From assembly GCA_039025235.1 (NCBI GenBank), contig JBCCOS010000001.1, positions 124,001 through 188,000 on the forward strand: a DNA stretch of 64,000 bases, written 5' to 3'. Each line of letters starts with the position of its first letter. The first letter of the stretch is position 1. This DNA comes from MED-G105 sp039025235. Lineage in GTDB: Bacteria > Pseudomonadota > Alphaproteobacteria > Caulobacterales > Parvularculaceae. The position numbers and the translations under genes were made by a program. Positions 28,583 through 38,115 of this stretch are shown in pieces. The notes below the pieces were generated by a model, which saw nothing but the letters and a program-made list of their open reading frames with translations, searched no databases and was not told the DNA's origin.

Positions 28583-29923
28583 ATGCGTTTAAGCTGTTAC
28601 TATCTGCCTCTTCTCAAGGAAACGCCTGCTGAAGCACAAATCGCATCGCACCAACTTATGCTGAGAGCTGGAATGGTGCGTCAGGAGGGCGCAGGGATCT
28701 ATGCATGGCTCCCTCTTGGCCTTCGGGTACTTAAGAAAATCGAGAAAATCGTGCGTGAAGAGCAGGATCGGGCCGGTGCTGTTGAGATGCTGATGCCCAC
28801 CATTCAGCCTGCAGAATTATGGCGCGAAAGTGGTCGATATGATGCGTATGGCAAAGAAATGCTGCGGATTACCGACCGCTCAGACCGTGAAATGCTTTAT
28901 GGTCCGACCAATGAAGAAATGATTACAGAGATATTTCGGGCGGGTGTGCGCTCTTATAAGGATCTTCCCACATTACTGTATCATATTCAATGGAAATTCA
29001 GAGACGAAATCAGACCCCGTTTTGGCGTTATGCGGGGGCGGGAGTTTCTTATGAAAGACGCCTATTCGTTCGATATCGATGTTGAAACGGCGCGCCGGAG
29101 CTACAACAAAATGTTTGTTGCCTATCTGCGGACGTTCCATAGAATGGGTGTGACCGCGATACCAATGCGTGCCGATACAGGACCAATCGGCGGTGATCTT
29201 AGCCACGAATTTATTATTTTGGCGGATACAGGAGAAAGCGCTATTTTTTGCGACAGACGTGTTTTAGAATTGGGTATCCCGCCGTCAGATACCGACTTCG
29301 AAAGCGACCTATCTGATATAATTATTCAGTATACGTCTTTTTATGCTGCAACGGATGAGATGCATGACGAGGCTGCTTTCGAGAAGGTAGAAGAGCAGAA
29401 CCGTCTATCTGCACGTGGTATTGAGGTAGGGCATATTTTCTTCTTTGGAGACAAATATTCATCTTCAATGAAAGCACATGTTGCTGGTCCCGATGGGGGG
29501 AATGTTCCCTTACAAATGGGCTCTTATGGGGTCGGCGTGTCGCGGCTGGTTGGTGGACTGATTGAAGCCCACCACGACGAAGCCGGGTGTAAGTGGCCAA
29601 TTTCTGTTGCGCCCTTTCATGTGGCTATTCTTAGTCTAAAGTCGGACGACCCCGATGTTCAACAGGCATGTGAAAGTGCATACGCTGCCTTATCACAAAA
29701 TGGTATTGAAGTTCTCTATGATGATACAAAAGGCCGCCCTGGGGAGAAATTTGCTCGTGCTGACCTAATTGGTCTTCCTTTCCAGCTCATCATTGGCCCT
29801 CGCGGTTTGAAAGAGGGAAAAGTAGAATTGAAGAAGCGTGCAAATGGTGAGCGCCACGAGCTGAGCCTTGATGCGGCATTGGAACATATCGCTGGCGCGG
29901 TTCAAGATGCACTGCAAGTTTAG
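28583..29923 (+). CDS. proS: Proline--tRNA ligase, short alphaproteobacterial type
   Basis: Charges tRNA-Pro with proline. At 446 residues it has the class II core and C-terminal anticodon-binding domain, but lacks the roughly 180-residue editing insertion of E. coli ProS, as is normal in alphaproteobacteria. Class II motifs include REEQDRAGAVEMLMPTIQPAELW, GPTNEEMITEIFR, FRDEIRPRFGVMRGREFLMKDAYSFD and GSYGVGVSRLVGGLIEAHHD. The anticodon-binding domain has EVLYDDTKGRPGEKFARADL. First of a three-gene run: lolC starts 12 bases after its stop, a common arrangement in this class. Confidence 0.96.
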   Translation: MRLSCYYLPLLKETPAEAQIASHQLMLRAGMVRQEGAGIYAWLPLGLRVLKKIEKIVREEQDRAGAVEMLMPTIQPAELWRESGRYDAYGKEMLRITDRSDREMLYGPTNEEMITEIFRAGVRSYKDLPTLLYHIQWKFRDEIRPRFGVMRGREFLMKDAYSFDIDVETARRSYNKMFVAYLRTFHRMGVTAIPMRADTGPIGGDLSHEFIILADTGESAIFCDRRVLELGIPPSDTDFESDLSDIIIQYTSFYAATDEMHDEAAFEKVEEQNRLSARGIEVGHIFFFGDKYSSSMKAHVAGPDGGNVPLQMGSYGVGVSRLVGGLIEAHHDEAGCKWPISVAPFHVAILSLKSDDPDVQQACESAYAALSQNGIEVLYDDTKGRPGEKFARADLIGLPFQLIIGPRGLKEGKVELKKRANGERHELSLDAALEHIAGAVQDALQV

Positions 29924-29934
29924 GGTTATTTGCA

Positions 29935-31317
29935 ATGCCAGATGATGTCGTTGAAGAGAGTGTTGTAGGGCAGGGCCCTGCGACGTTATCCGCCTCAGGC
30001 GAAGCGCGGTATACGGCGTCTCGTTCAACAATAAAAGCAACCAAGCCGTTTTCTGCATTTGAGTGGATGATTGCGCGCCGTTATCTTGGGGCAACAAAAA
30101 CCGGCAAGGGCGTATCTCTCATCTCAATCATCGCTTTTATTGGTATCATGCTGGCGGTATCTGTACTGATTATTGTGATGGCGGTAATGCAAGGTTTTCG
30201 TGATAAATTGATTGATCAATTGTTAGGCGTTAATGGCCATGCCTTTGTCCAATCATCGAGCACGATTGAAGGCTATGAACCGCTTGCCGATCGCTTAAAA
30301 ACTGTTGAGGGCGTGACATCTGCGACGCCTTTGATTCAGGCGCCTGTCTACGCAACGGCCGAAGGGGAGACGGGTATTTTTGTCCGGGGTATGCGTCCAG
30401 AAGACGTCAAAGCACTCAGTTATGTTGCGGGCGTTGATCCAGAAACCGGTCGTAGCCATATCATTGACGGCACATTCGATGGCTTTGGTGAAGGCAAAAA
30501 TGGGGGTAATGGTATCGCCATTGGTAGTCGTGTGGCTTTCTCTCTGGGCGTTCGGGCGGGAGACATTGTCACCTTAATTTCCGGGCGTGGTGCGGAAACC
30601 GCATTTGGTCCGACGCTTCGTCGCAAACCCTATCGCGTTCAAGCGATTTTTGAAGTGGGCAATTCTGAGTTCGACAACTTAATTGCGTTTATGCCGTTGC
30701 AACAAGCTCAGTTGTTTTTTGGTTATGGAAATGCCGTCCAGCAGATCGAGATTCGTGTTGAAGATCCTGAAGCGATCGGTCGATATATTGAAGGGTTAGA
30801 GGCCGCCGCCGATGGGTATTTCATTCAAGATTGGCGCGCGCAAAATCGCAGCTATTTTAATGCTCTTCAGACAGAACGCAGTGTGTTGCGTTTGATATTG
30901 TTTCTTGTGGTTGCATTGGCAGCGCTGAATATCATCACGGGACTGATAATGTTGGTGAAAGATAAGACTGCCGATATTGCGGTCTTACGAACGATCGGGG
31001 CCACTCAAGGTGCTGTTATGCGAGTCTTTTTCCTGTCCGGCTCAATGATTGGCTTTCTTGGAACCCTTGCTGGTGTCGTCATTGGGGCTCTCTTTGTTTG
31101 GAATATTGATGCGATCGAAACCTTCTTATCGGCCATATTCAATACGGATCTTTTTCCCGCCGAGGTTTACTATTTTTCAAGTGTGCCAGCGCAGATGCAA
31201 GCCGCTGAAGTCGTCAGGGTTGTGGTTTGGTCTTTGTTCATGTCGCTCATTACGACGCTTTACCCTGCTTGGCGTGCCGCCCGGCTCGACCCCGTTGAGG
31301 CACTAAGATATGAGTGA
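29935..31317 (+). CDS. lolC: Lipoprotein-releasing ABC transporter permease (LolC/LolE type)
   Basis: Inner-membrane permease that extracts mature lipoproteins for transfer to the outer membrane. It has 460 residues: an extended N-terminal tail of about 40 residues, the motif FEWMIARRYLGATKTGKGVSL, one membrane helix, a large periplasmic domain (about 90-320) and three C-terminal helices in the FtsX-like domain (DKTADIAVLRTIGATQGAV). It ends with PAWRAARLDPVEALRYE, typical of Lol permeases. Only one permease gene is present, suggesting a homodimer as in other alphaproteobacteria. It overlaps lolD by eight bases. Confidence 0.93.
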   Translation: MPDDVVEESVVGQGPATLSASGEARYTASRSTIKATKPFSAFEWMIARRYLGATKTGKGVSLISIIAFIGIMLAVSVLIIVMAVMQGFRDKLIDQLLGVNGHAFVQSSSTIEGYEPLADRLKTVEGVTSATPLIQAPVYATAEGETGIFVRGMRPEDVKALSYVAGVDPETGRSHIIDGTFDGFGEGKNGGNGIAIGSRVAFSLGVRAGDIVTLISGRGAETAFGPTLRRKPYRVQAIFEVGNSEFDNLIAFMPLQQAQLFFGYGNAVQQIEIRVEDPEAIGRYIEGLEAAADGYFIQDWRAQNRSYFNALQTERSVLRLILFLVVALAALNIITGLIMLVKDKTADIAVLRTIGATQGAVMRVFFLSGSMIGFLGTLAGVVIGALFVWNIDAIETFLSAIFNTDLFPAEVYYFSSVPAQMQAAEVVRVVVWSLFMSLITTLYPAWRAARLDPVEALRYE

Positions 31318-32065
31318 ACTCCTGGATGCCGTGGCCCGTGGCGAACAACACAGCACGCCAATGTCAAATCCCCAAAGTGTTTTAGAATTAAGGGATGTGG
31401 AGCGGACCTATGGTGAATTGAAGGTCCTTCTCAAATCGAATTTAGTAATCAGCTCTGGTGAGACCGTTGGTCTTTTAGGTCCGTCCGGATCTGGTAAATC
31501 GTCTCTTCTGCATATGGCAGGTCTTTTGGAATCGCCAAGCCACGGCGATGTATTGATTGATGGTCATAAGACCCGGGATCTCGATGATGCACAGCGTACC
31601 GCGCTCCGACGGGAGGCTTTAGGTTTTGTTTATCAAGCCCACCACCTATTGCCCGAGTTTTCGGCTCTTGGAAATGTCGCACTTCCATTACTCATTGCAG
31701 GCCACTCTCAATCGCGTGCTGAGGAGCGGGCCACCAGTCTTTTAGAGAGACTTGGTTTGGGACAACGCTTAAGTCACCAGCCAGGGCAACTCTCCGGCGG
31801 TGAGCAACAACGCACCGCAATTGCCCGCGCGCTCGCGAACCAACCGAGGGTGTTACTGGCCGATGAACCAACGGGAAACCTTGATCCGAAAACATCTGAT
31901 TTAGTGTTTGATGCTTTCCTCGAACTCGTGCGTGGTGAGGGCTTGGCGGCTCTCATCGCTACACATGACCATCGTCTTGCGCGGAGGATGGACAGGGTTG
32001 TCACTATTCGTAATCAAACAATCATTGAAATTGGTACGGATGATCCAGCCTTGAGTGGCGTATAG
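31310..32065 (+). CDS. lolD: Lipoprotein-releasing ABC transporter ATP-binding protein
   Basis: Cytosolic ATPase that powers the Lol permease. It has 251 residues with Walker A GPSGSGKSSLLH, signature LSGGEQQRTAIARAL, Walker B VLLADEPTGNLD and switch histidine IATHDH. It belongs to the MacB/LolD subgroup. An N-terminal extension of about 25 residues precedes the ATPase core, so a start slightly downstream is possible, but the overlap with lolC argues for ATG at 31310. It converges with the sensor kinase gene, whose stop is 13 bases away. Confidence 0.95.
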   Translation: MSELLDAVARGEQHSTPMSNPQSVLELRDVERTYGELKVLLKSNLVISSGETVGLLGPSGSGKSSLLHMAGLLESPSHGDVLIDGHKTRDLDDAQRTALRREALGFVYQAHHLLPEFSALGNVALPLLIAGHSQSRAEERATSLLERLGLGQRLSHQPGQLSGGEQQRTAIARALANQPRVLLADEPTGNLDPKTSDLVFDAFLELVRGEGLAALIATHDHRLARRMDRVVTIRNQTIIEIGTDDPALSGV

Positions 32066-32078
32066 AAATATCTTTTGG

Positions 32079-33386
32079 TCAAAGCGGCAGACGCAACACT
32101 GCACGCAAGCCACCGTGTTGAGATTTTGAGAGAAGCACCTCACCGCCATGGCGTCTGGCTGCATCTTTCACGATTGAAAGACCTAGGCCAACACCACGAG
32201 TGTTTGGATTTCTTGATTGGTCAAGCCTTTCGAAGGGTTTGAATGCCTTGTCATAGTCGGCAGGATCAATGCCCGGACCATCATCATCAATCGCAATATC
32301 CGCAAATCCCTGTTTCTTCTCGACAGTAACCCAAACATTTTCTGCATATTTCAGGCTATTTCCAATGAGATTAGAAATTGCGCGTTTTAGATTGTCGCCG
32401 TTGGCCTCCAGCTCAATCGTATCGTGAGTATCAGTTTTAACGCGTTGAACGCCATCACTGAAGGCTACCGCCTCGCGAACGAGCGCACATAGCTCAATAG
32501 GCGCCGGTGGTTCTGTCGCGGTAACATCGCTTGCAAAATCAAGATAGGCATCGAGCATACGCTCCATCTCATTGATATCGGCACGCATATCATCGATATC
32601 TCGCGCTGTTGGTTCAAGAGCCAATGCTAGCTTAAGCCTTGTTAAGGGTGTCCTTAAATCATGGCTGACGCCTGCAAGCATTGTGGTGCGCTGATCAATA
32701 TGTCTTCGTATACGTTCGCGCATTGCAATGAATGCCCGTCCGGCACGTCTCACTTCAGTTGCGCCCGTCGGTTTGAAGTCTTGGTGATCGCGCCCTCGAC
32801 CAAACGCTTCGGCCGCATCTGCTAGTCGGAGAATTGATCTCACCTGGTTTCTCAAGAAAACTATTGCAATTGACCCTAACAGGACAGACGTTCCAATCAG
32901 CCACGCGATGAAAATTGGTCCTGTCGTCGCAAAAACCCTATCTCTGTATACGAAATAGGCGAGCGTTCCCTCTCTTGCTTGCACCCTGATTTCGACATAA
33001 CTCGGCCAGCTTCTTGTATCGACCCAGTATTTCTGTCTAATCTCCTCTGATAGTCTTCGTTCAAATAATTCATTATACAAGTTGAAAACGCCAAATTTAT
33101 TGACGCTTGGGACGCCGGTACTGTCATCAAAGCGCATACTAATGTCCAAGATATTATTGGCATAGGACATGATTTTGTCTTTTTGTTCGGTGCTTTTCGC
33201 GTCATCATAGAGCTCGGTCAGTAAAGCGACTTGGCTAGCTGTTGCCCTTGATAAATTTGAGGAAACGAGATCCCAATGCCGTTCGAAAAACGCATATGTC
33301 ACCACGGCCTGCATCATGAAGATCGGAAGTATAACGATCAGGACAACCCGTGCGTAGAGGCTTTTGGGGAGATACTGTTTCAACAT
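32079..33386 (-). CDS. EnvZ-like membrane sensor histidine kinase
   Basis: Two-component sensor of 435 residues. The first helix lies at about 13-33, followed by a periplasmic region to about 155, a second helix (about 157-177) and HAMP. HisKA has AGVSHDLRTPLTRLKLAL with phospho-histidine 242, and the HATPase has NLIGNSLKYAENV, DDGPGID and RGVGLGLSIVKDAARRHGG. It is the EnvZ/RstB group. It starts 88 bases after its partner response regulator on the same strand. Output genes are not evident; envelope homeostasis is a guess from the neighbouring Lol and pgsA genes. Confidence 0.93.
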   Translation of the reverse strand: MLKQYLPKSLYARVVLIVILPIFMMQAVVTYAFFERHWDLVSSNLSRATASQVALLTELYDDAKSTEQKDKIMSYANNILDISMRFDDSTGVPSVNKFGVFNLYNELFERRLSEEIRQKYWVDTRSWPSYVEIRVQAREGTLAYFVYRDRVFATTGPIFIAWLIGTSVLLGSIAIVFLRNQVRSILRLADAAEAFGRGRDHQDFKPTGATEVRRAGRAFIAMRERIRRHIDQRTTMLAGVSHDLRTPLTRLKLALALEPTARDIDDMRADINEMERMLDAYLDFASDVTATEPPAPIELCALVREAVAFSDGVQRVKTDTHDTIELEANGDNLKRAISNLIGNSLKYAENVWVTVEKKQGFADIAIDDDGPGIDPADYDKAFKPFERLDQSRNPNTRGVGLGLSIVKDAARRHGGEVLLSKSQHGGLRAVLRLPL

Positions 33387-33474
33387 AGACTATAACCATT
33401 CACCTGTCGCAGGATTGATAAAATACAATGACATAAGCGCCCGGTTGCTCGTGGCGTAGCCCGTCCATAATCAA

Positions 33475-34167
33475 TTAATCAGTGAGCAAAACATACCCAA
33501 TGCCGCGAACGGTTTGCAATAACATTGGGTTCCGAGGATCCGCTTCGATTTTTTTTCGGAGTCGTGTTACCTGGACGTCAACGGAACGTTCTAACTCAGC
33601 ATCGGTTTGCTGCGCTAATGCCGCCCTTGATATTGCCTCTCCGGGTTTAGCGCAAAAGGCCTTCAAAAGGGCGATCTCGCTAGACGTCAATTTGACGAAC
33701 TCATCTCCTTGTTTCAATTCTCCGCGGCCAGGAATAAAAGTGCAATTTCCAAAGGTTACGATGTCACGGGCTTTCTGCGTATGTTCTGTACGTCGAAGTA
33801 GCGCTGCGCACCGCAGTAAAAGTTCTCTTGGTTCAAATGGCTTGGTGAGATAGTCGTCTGCGCCCTTTTCAAGGCCTTCGATTCGATCTTGTGGTAAGCC
33901 CCGTGCCGTTAACAAGAGTATAGGGACATTCGATGCTGCCCGAATGCGCTGTGTTAGGTCAAAGCCATCAAGTCCTGGCATCATGACATCGAGAATTAGT
34001 AGATCAAACTCTACGCCATTCAACAGCGTGCTTGCTTCTGTCCCATTTGAGGCGGTTGAAACACCATAACCATTTTCAGATAGGTATCTTTTCAGAAGTG
34101 TGCGAATACGATCATCATCATCCGCAACAAGAATATGTTTTTCAGGACCGGAGGTGGGTTCATCCAT
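33475..34167 (-). CDS. OmpR-family response regulator
   Basis: Two-component regulator of 230 residues. The receiver has the acidic cluster VADDDD, phospho-acceptor Asp60 in LLILDVMMPGLDGFD, and KPFEPRELLLR. The DNA-binding winged helix contains KLTSSEIALLKAFCAKPGEAISR, ELERSVDVQVTRLRKKIEADPRNP and TVRGIGYVL, which is the OmpR pattern. AAGGAG precedes ATG 34167. It forms an operon with the downstream kinase and lies just after pgsA on the same strand. Confidence 0.95.
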   Translation of the reverse strand: MDEPTSGPEKHILVADDDDRIRTLLKRYLSENGYGVSTASNGTEASTLLNGVEFDLLILDVMMPGLDGFDLTQRIRAASNVPILLLTARGLPQDRIEGLEKGADDYLTKPFEPRELLLRCAALLRRTEHTQKARDIVTFGNCTFIPGRGELKQGDEFVKLTSSEIALLKAFCAKPGEAISRAALAQQTDAELERSVDVQVTRLRKKIEADPRNPMLLQTVRGIGYVLLTD

Positions 34168-34246
34168 CGTCCGTGCTCCTTTGTTGTCATAATCTGGCGC
34201 TTTACAGCGACCTTTTAGTGAAAGATAACATCCTTTCGTCTGGGTT

Positions 34247-34819
34247 TCATCCTTTGGACGGAGAATATCCTGCCAGCTTCGCCGCTGCTGTCTTCACATA
34301 ATCTGATCCCGTCCATATCGTAAGGCCAGCGGCACACCACAATGATATAATTGCGGCGAATTTGAAGAAGCTCACACTGACCAATAGTCCCCCTGGGGCT
34401 GTTGCTAAAAATAGACCGACCGAAACCAGCTGAAGCATCGTTTTGCCTTTTGCTAGCGCTGTGACAGATATCTCTTCGCCGCTGCTTCTTGCAACGGCTT
34501 CCCTTAGACCACTGACAAGAATCTCGCGCAGTAAGATCGCCAGAACCGCAAGTACACTTACCCCGCTGATAACGCCGTTTTTAGTCAGAAGAACAAGTGT
34601 TGCGGCGACAAGCAATTTGTCCGCTATGGGATCGAGTGCAGCGCCCAACGCCGATGTTTCATTTCTAGCCCGCGCAACATAGCCATCTAGATAGTCTGTA
34701 ACCGCCGCAATGATAAAAATGATGAGCGCAACTTTCATATTCCATTGAGAATTCCACAAGAATACCATAATAAAGGGTAACACAAGCAGTATGCGTGCAA
34801 TTGTTATCTTGTTTGCCAT
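34247..34819 (-). CDS. pgsA: CDP-diacylglycerol--glycerol-3-phosphate 3-phosphatidyltransferase
   Basis: Inner-membrane enzyme that makes phosphatidylglycerophosphate, the committed precursor of phosphatidylglycerol and cardiolipin. It has 190 residues and several membrane helices. The CDP-alcohol phosphotransferase motif D-x2-DG-x2-AR-x8-G-x3-D-x3-D is complete (DYLDGYVARARN with ALGAALDPIADK). The order on this strand, pgsA then regulator then kinase, suggests shared transcription. It ends about 80 bases before the regulator. Confidence 0.95.
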   Translation of the reverse strand: MANKITIARILLVLPFIMVFLWNSQWNMKVALIIFIIAAVTDYLDGYVARARNETSALGAALDPIADKLLVAATLVLLTKNGVISGVSVLAVLAILLREILVSGLREAVARSSGEEISVTALAKGKTMLQLVSVGLFLATAPGGLLVSVSFFKFAAIISLWCAAGLTIWTGSDYVKTAAAKLAGYSPSKG

Positions 34820-34975
34820 ATTGATGACCTAATCAGTTGCAATCTTTTCTCGCGCTAAGAACGCTTAGGGGCTATAAGTTCTATGCCTTATTTGCGCGTT
34901 GCCTCAAAGGCAAAAGAGTGGCCTTCTGCGTTTTAGAAATTTGCTGAATTGTGTTTTCCAATTCGAGGATATGTG

Positions 34976-35443
34976 ATGTCGCTGCCGAAAATAGAAGAAA
35001 TTTCTTTATTTGCGAGCCTTGGCGCTTTTTTGATTGTTATTGGTTGCACTACCGATAAAGACGCCGCTGCCGAAGAACTGGAAACGGTCGATTTTTCTGA
35101 GGAAAGTTGTCCGGTGATTGAAGCAGGCTCTTGGCGGGCGTGGCTTAATCGGGCGCCGACCGTTGGCACTGCGCAGGCACGCTTGATCGTTGAAGGGACA
35201 CCATCCTTACCGACGCCTGGCTATGAGGCTCGTTGGAAACTGGGTCCTACCGATCGTGCTATTCCCCCAGGACAAGTCATACATCTCGCTTTTTCCGCAC
35301 CGATAGGAATGGTCACTACTATTGTTACCGATACGCCTGTGAGATTCGAGTTGCCCACCCCAATTAAATCCTACCGACATGTCACGATTGTCTGTGGTGG
35401 AACGGTGCTCGCTAAAATTGAGCCGGTAGACGTCGCTCAGTAA
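34976..35443 (+). CDS. Small lipoprotein of unknown function
   Basis: Unrecognised lipoprotein of 155 residues. A signal sequence ends in the lipobox VIGC, so the mature form begins at a lipidated cysteine. The mature part includes an acidic linker (AAEELETVDFSEESC) and a beta-rich domain with ARLIVEGTPSLPTPGYEARWKLGPTD, a pattern seen in uncharacterised alphaproteobacterial lipoproteins. GAGGA lies before ATG 34976. It is convergent with mtnP, whose stop is 10 bases away. Confidence 0.7.
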   Translation: MSLPKIEEISLFASLGAFLIVIGCTTDKDAAAEELETVDFSEESCPVIEAGSWRAWLNRAPTVGTAQARLIVEGTPSLPTPGYEARWKLGPTDRAIPPGQVIHLAFSAPIGMVTTIVTDTPVRFELPTPIKSYRHVTIVCGGTVLAKIEPVDVAQ

Positions 35444-35453
35444 AAGTACGAAT

Positions 35454-36341
35454 TTAGAGCGGTTTCGAAAAAGCGCGGCCGGCAATCGTATGTAGCTTTG
35501 CAACAAGTTGTGGATCACGGCTTTGAGGCGGCGTTATGATAGCGGTATCAAGGCATGTTTCAATTCCGAGAGGCGACGATGTTCGAGCCGGGCCCAGACG
35601 TTGAATTAAGTCAGGTAGGAGCCTTTTTGCATTTATTGTATTATTTCTCATAACAGAGAGAATGGCTTCGACTTCAACAGCTTTTTCTTCCTCGTGCCAA
35701 CAATCATAGTCTGTAACCATGCAGATGCTCGCATAGGGTAGTTCCGCTTCGCGGGCTAGTTTTGCCTCTGTGGCGTTGGTCATGCCAATAACATCACATC
35801 CCCATGAACGGTATAGGTGGCTCTCTGCTTTACTTGAAAAATGTGGACCTTCCATACCCAGATATGTTCCATTTTCAACGAATGGAATGTCCGTCGCCGC
35901 GGCACTTTTGCAAGCCGCATCCCTAAGCAAGGGGCAAATGGGTTCGGCCATTGAAACATGCGCGACACAGCCCGGGCCAAAGAAACTATTCTGTCTGTTA
36001 ACGGAACGATCAATAAATTGGTCGATCATCACGAACGTTCCTGGTGAAAGTTCCTCTCGAAATGAGCCACAGGCTGATATTGATATTAAGTCAGTGATGC
36101 CTGCTTGCTTTAAAGCGTCGATATTGGCCCGATAATTGACATCGTTTGGAGGAACGCGATGGCCATCTCCGTGTCGTGGCAGAAAAAAGACTTTTGTTCC
36201 AGCAAGAAATCCCGACGTTACTGGACCTGATGGAGCGCCCCATGGTGTTGAAAAATCAAGTACTGATGCTGATTCCAGGTTATCAAGGTCGTATAGGCCG
36301 GAACCACCGATGACACCGATTACCCTTTTTTCGGTTGTCAC
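35454..36341 (-). CDS. mtnP: S-methyl-5'-thioadenosine phosphorylase
   Basis: Cleaves methylthioadenosine with phosphate to adenine and methylthioribose-1-phosphate in sulfur salvage and polyamine recycling. It has 295 residues. Hallmarks are IGGSGLYD, the phosphate site RHGDGH, PPNDVNYRANIDAL, the SACGS turn and YLGMEGPHFSSKAESHLYRSWG followed by DVIGMTNATEAKLARE. The start is GTG at 36341, overlapping the stop of the upstream TerB-like gene as GTGA, which implies translational coupling. The hopanoid nucleosidase HpnG is shorter and less similar, so MtnP is preferred despite the hpn neighbours. Confidence 0.94.
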   Translation of the reverse strand: MTTEKRVIGVIGGSGLYDLDNLESASVLDFSTPWGAPSGPVTSGFLAGTKVFFLPRHGDGHRVPPNDVNYRANIDALKQAGITDLISISACGSFREELSPGTFVMIDQFIDRSVNRQNSFFGPGCVAHVSMAEPICPLLRDAACKSAAATDIPFVENGTYLGMEGPHFSSKAESHLYRSWGCDVIGMTNATEAKLAREAELPYASICMVTDYDCWHEEEKAVEVEAILSVMRNNTINAKRLLPDLIQRLGPARTSSPLGIETCLDTAIITPPQSRDPQLVAKLHTIAGRAFSKPL

Positions 36342-36748
36342 AGTATACCGCGCTCAAGTCCGAGGGCCTCTTCAATTTTACTGATGGCTGCCTCTTCCTG
36401 TGGTGAAATTTCTTTATCGGCGACAATCGCCATCTGCACTCCGACTTTTATGGCCTCCGTTGAACGTTTACTATCTTGAACCCATTTAATATCATCCAGT
36501 ATTCGAGCCGCTGCAGCACCGTAATCGCTCGTCATTGCTGCGAGTACCGCTTGATACTCTTGTTTCAAAACAGCTCTATCGAAAGATTGAAAAACGCTCT
36601 GGTCTGCCACATGTGAAAGAAATACATCCTTTTCCTGAGGGGCAAGATCACAATCGGCCAGTATGACCATGAGAAAGGCGCCGCTTGCAGCACGTGCTTC
36701 TCTATTTGCTGGTTGGTCGCCTGATTCGCTCATCTCTACACCGATCAT
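36338..36748 (-). CDS. TerB-like small acidic protein
   Basis: Soluble helical protein of 136 residues (131 if it starts at ATG 36733). The pattern AFLMVILADCDLAPQEKDVFLSHV, and AIVADKEISPQEEAAISKIEEALG, with acidic residues that could bind metal, matches the tellurite-resistance TerB/DUF533-like fold. The family's function is unclear; it is not proof of tellurite resistance. It lies between hpnM and mtnP on the same strand and is coupled to mtnP by a four-base overlap. Confidence 0.6.
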   Translation of the reverse strand: MIGVEMSESGDQPANREARAASGAFLMVILADCDLAPQEKDVFLSHVADQSVFQSFDRAVLKQEYQAVLAAMTSDYGAAAARILDDIKWVQDSKRSTEAIKVGVQMAIVADKEISPQEEAAISKIEEALGLERGIL

Positions 36749-36794
36749 TACAGCGCTTTATTCAAATGGCTAAGACTCACACTTGGGCTCGGTA

Positions 36795-37538
36795 TTACGC
36801 GTTTGATGAATTCACTTCTTCGATCAATATATTGATCAATCCATCGATTCCTTCCCGTTCTAAGACGGCTTCGAATTCACGCCGTTTCACCCGCATGATT
36901 GAGTTGCTATTGACGATAATGTCTCGAATTTCGTGGCCGCCTTCTTTCGTAGGACGGGTGCGCCAATCAACATTGATAGTCGTACCATTCTGACGAATAA
37001 ATTGTGTCCGGACAAATATATTGTTTCGCAAAGACTTGGTATCAGTTACCTCAAGCGGTTGCCCAAGAATTCCTTCAAATTGTTTCGCATACTGTCTGGT
37101 GATATATTCCGGAAAAATTGCGTTGTATCTTGTGCGTTGCTCATCATTCATCTGGTCATAGGCTTTAAGGCCTATCATGAACTTAGATAGAAATGGAAGC
37201 GCAAGTGCTTCTCGTAGAACGTCTTGAAAATCAGCAAGTCGTTTTGCGTCGTCAGCTTCCTCATTGGTTAACGCTTTGCCTGCCCTGTCAATGACATCTT
37301 GAATGAAGGCAACAGCTTCACCTTCTGCGTTTTCGTCTTTGGGCGCCTGGTCTGTTGATCCATCGTCTGCCGACGATTGCTGAGCGCTTACGACGCGCAA
37401 GGGCGTTGTTTTATCGGTTGAGGGTGACAAAGGGACCGTCTGTGCTAAAGCCGCCGACAAGGTAACAACCCCGCTCACACTTGCGGCAATGAGCATCCGT
37501 AAACGCGCTGGTCGTTGAAACAAATACTGCTTGATCAT
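36795..37538 (-). CDS. hpnM: MlaC/HpnM-like phospholipid or hopanoid-binding periplasmic protein
   Basis: Periplasmic lipid-carrier of the Ttg2D/MlaC family, 247 residues. A signal peptide (MLIAASVSGVVTLSAALAQ) leads to an acidic linker and the domain FQDVLREALALPFLSKFMIGL, YITRQYAKQFEGILGQPLEV and INVDWRTRP, with EIRDIIVNSNSIM. Its position just downstream of an HpnN-like RND transporter fits the hopanoid-associated member HpnM, which moves hopanoids to the outer membrane. The general MlaC function remains the alternative. GAGGTAGAA precedes ATG 37538. Confidence 0.85.
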   Translation of the reverse strand: MIKQYLFQRPARLRMLIAASVSGVVTLSAALAQTVPLSPSTDKTTPLRVVSAQQSSADDGSTDQAPKDENAEGEAVAFIQDVIDRAGKALTNEEADDAKRLADFQDVLREALALPFLSKFMIGLKAYDQMNDEQRTRYNAIFPEYITRQYAKQFEGILGQPLEVTDTKSLRNNIFVRTQFIRQNGTTINVDWRTRPTKEGGHEIRDIIVNSNSIMRVKRREFEAVLEREGIDGLINILIEEVNSSNA

Positions 37539-38115
37539 TTCTACCTCAAATACTTCTCAGATAAAGCGTCAGTTCTACCCAACATCTTTATGCTATCTCC
37601 GTGTATTCCACAAAAATAATCCTACATTTTTGGGGAGAAATTGAGGCAGTGGAGCAAGAAAAGCTATGACCTATAGTATAAGATGTTTAGACTGCGTAAA
37701 ACTAACGGTCTAGCTCTATATTTTGATCGCCTGAGACACTCTTGCCTTTAACCAGTATGAACGTCTGGCATTTTAAAGCGCGTTGCGCTTCAGTGGTTAC
37801 TCGTTACGCGCTAAGAACACGCATTAAAAATTTTAACACAGCCAATAAATACTATTTCACGCGCCATGCTTGAGCTCGAAATATGAAAGAAGCATGCCAC
37901 CTCATTCAGCTTTAAGTCTTTATCGAGCGCATGGTGAAAATCAGTTGTCAAACGGGCCTTCAGCCGGCGCATACTTTTTGCGCGATGCTTTATCTCGTAA
38001 ATCTCCGGCCTTCAGTGGTAGTGATTTCGGTCATTGGCGAATGACGAATCAATCCAAAATCCTATTCATTGCTTTATTCGAATTTGAAACTAGCGTGTTC
38101 CACCATTAGGCGTTT
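37539..38115. other. Intergenic gap between hpnN and hpnM, no gene seen
   Basis: A 577-base gap between two same-strand genes. It carries an imperfect palindrome at 37777-37812 with arms AGCGCGT and ACGCGCT. The open frame 37870-38109 has no recognisable domain or ribosome site. The gap makes single-operon expression of hpnN and hpnM uncertain. Confidence 0.5.

Noticed and set aside
35454..36341. Hopanoid nucleosidase HpnG as the identity of this phosphorylase
   Set aside because: Length of 295 residues and the full MTA phosphorylase motif set fit MtnP; HpnG is shorter.
37870..38109. 79-codon plus-strand frame between hpnM and hpnN
   Set aside because: Starts at a non-ATG codon without ribosome site and has no recognised domain.
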